A stretch of 15,450 nucleotides of DNA from JAIEPT01 sp038217425 (GTDB taxonomy: Bacteria; Planctomycetota; Planctomycetia; Gemmatales; Gemmataceae), in the NCBI GenBank assembly GCA_038217425.1, contig JBBQPM010000171.1, positions 1 to 15,450 of the forward strand, read 5' to 3'. Position 1 is the stretch's first letter. Each line of letters starts with the position of its first letter. The position numbers were made by a program, and so were the translations under genes. Below the pieces are notes generated by a model that saw nothing but the letters and a program-made list of their open reading frames with translations, had not been told where the DNA came from and made no database searches. Positions 14,908 through 15,450 of this stretch are shown piece after piece.

Positions 14908-15450
14908 ATGAAAAAGAACCCCGGCGGCCACAAGTATCTGCACAAGATCAGCCAAAAGCGCATCGATCCGCCGCTGCTCACCGGCGACGCGTCGGTGACG
15001 CACGTCATCGACGAGATTTTCCTCTCCTACAACGGCGGGCGCACGCGCGAAGCGTGCAAACTCTTCGTCAGCAAATACCTCGACGCCAAGACGACCGTCG
15101 GCCTCTCGCTCTCAGGCGCCCTCACGCCGGCGGGCATCGGCATGTCGTGCCTGGTGCCGCTCATCGAGGCGGGATTCATCGACTGGATCATCTCGACCGG
15201 GGCCAACCTCTATCACGATACGCACTTCGCGCTCGGCCAGGAGATGCACCAGTCGCGCCCCGGGCTCGACGACTTCGCCCTGCGCGAACACTCCGTCATC
15301 CGCATCTACGACATCGTCTTCGACTACGAAAATCTTCTGGGGACCGACAAGTTTTACCGCACGCTCTGCCGCAGCGAGCCGTTTCAGAAAACGATGAGCA
15401 CAGCCGAATTTCACTATCAGGTTGGCAAGTATATCGCCGCCATGGAAGAC
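14908..15450 (+). CDS. Deoxyhypusine synthase family protein, 5' part
   Basis: The gene runs off the right edge after 181 codons. The visible part (MKKNPGGHKYLHKISQKRI...) carries LSLSGALTPAGIGMSCLVPL and IISTGANLYHDTHFALG, the NAD- and spermidine-site region of the deoxyhypusine synthase fold. In eukaryotes and archaea this enzyme modifies a lysine of initiation factor 5A. Bacteria lack that factor, and bacterial relatives are thought to act on small polyamines or other partners (for example homospermidine synthase-like). The catalytic lysine would lie beyond the edge. The start is well set: an in-frame TAA at 14896-14898 excludes anything longer. No good ribosome binding site is seen. A cytoplasmic, NAD-dependent polyamine enzyme is likely; the exact reaction is open. 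Confidence 0.85.
   Translation, partial: MKKNPGGHKYLHKISQKRIDPPLLTGDASVTHVIDEIFLSYNGGRTREACKLFVSKYLDAKTTVGLSLSGALTPAGIGMSCLVPLIEAGFIDWIISTGANLYHDTHFALGQEMHQSRPGLDDFALREHSVIRIYDIVFDYENLLGTDKFYRTLCRSEPFQKTMSTAEFHYQVGKYIAAMED

Overview
The window looks like a chromosomal segment of a planctomycete, most likely in or near the Gemmataceae. This is inferred from a G+C content of roughly 60-65 %, a very large secreted PVC-type cytochrome c dehydrogenase, a Gfo/Idh/MocA oxidoreductase, an M81 (MlrC-like) metallopeptidase, a secreted Pro/Lys-rich protein with a carboxypeptidase-regulatory-like end, and many short palindromic repeats between genes. No database search was possible, so the assignment is not proven.

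Layout from left to right. A possible gene start on the minus strand runs off the left edge. It is followed by about 560 bp of non-coding DNA with three palindromic structures. Then, on the plus strand, come rhamnulokinase (rhaB), a translationally coupled secreted Pro/Lys-repeat protein and an M81-family protein. A convergent gap with an inverted repeat separates these from a minus-strand LpxL/HtrB-type acyltransferase. That gene is divergent from a DcuC-like C4-dicarboxylate transporter, and a nearly symmetrical promoter-like sequence lies between them. The transporter ends 2 bp from a convergent Gfo/Idh/MocA oxidoreductase. Next come four minus-strand genes that form two tandem copies of one two-gene cassette: a small five-helix membrane protein followed, with an ATGA overlap, by a DUF2887/Rpn-like PD-(D/E)XK nuclease-fold protein. 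Further right are a strong hairpin, the 1011-residue PVC-type cytochrome c dehydrogenase on the minus strand, and the start of a deoxyhypusine-synthase-like gene on the plus strand, cut by the right edge.

The metabolic genes (rhamnulokinase, transporter, oxidoreductase, large dehydrogenase) fit a heterotroph that degrades complex carbohydrates, but they do not form one obvious pathway. The two most interesting items are: (1) the duplicated membrane-protein/nuclease cassette, whose two copies keep identical membrane-gene lengths, identical leader spacing and the same coupled junction, and which I do not recognise as a described system; and (2) the palindromic repeat load. At least six unrelated repeat types occur in 15 kb. 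One of them is a 60-bp palindrome sitting in frame inside the transporter gene, and another is a perfect 44-bp palindrome without a spacer.
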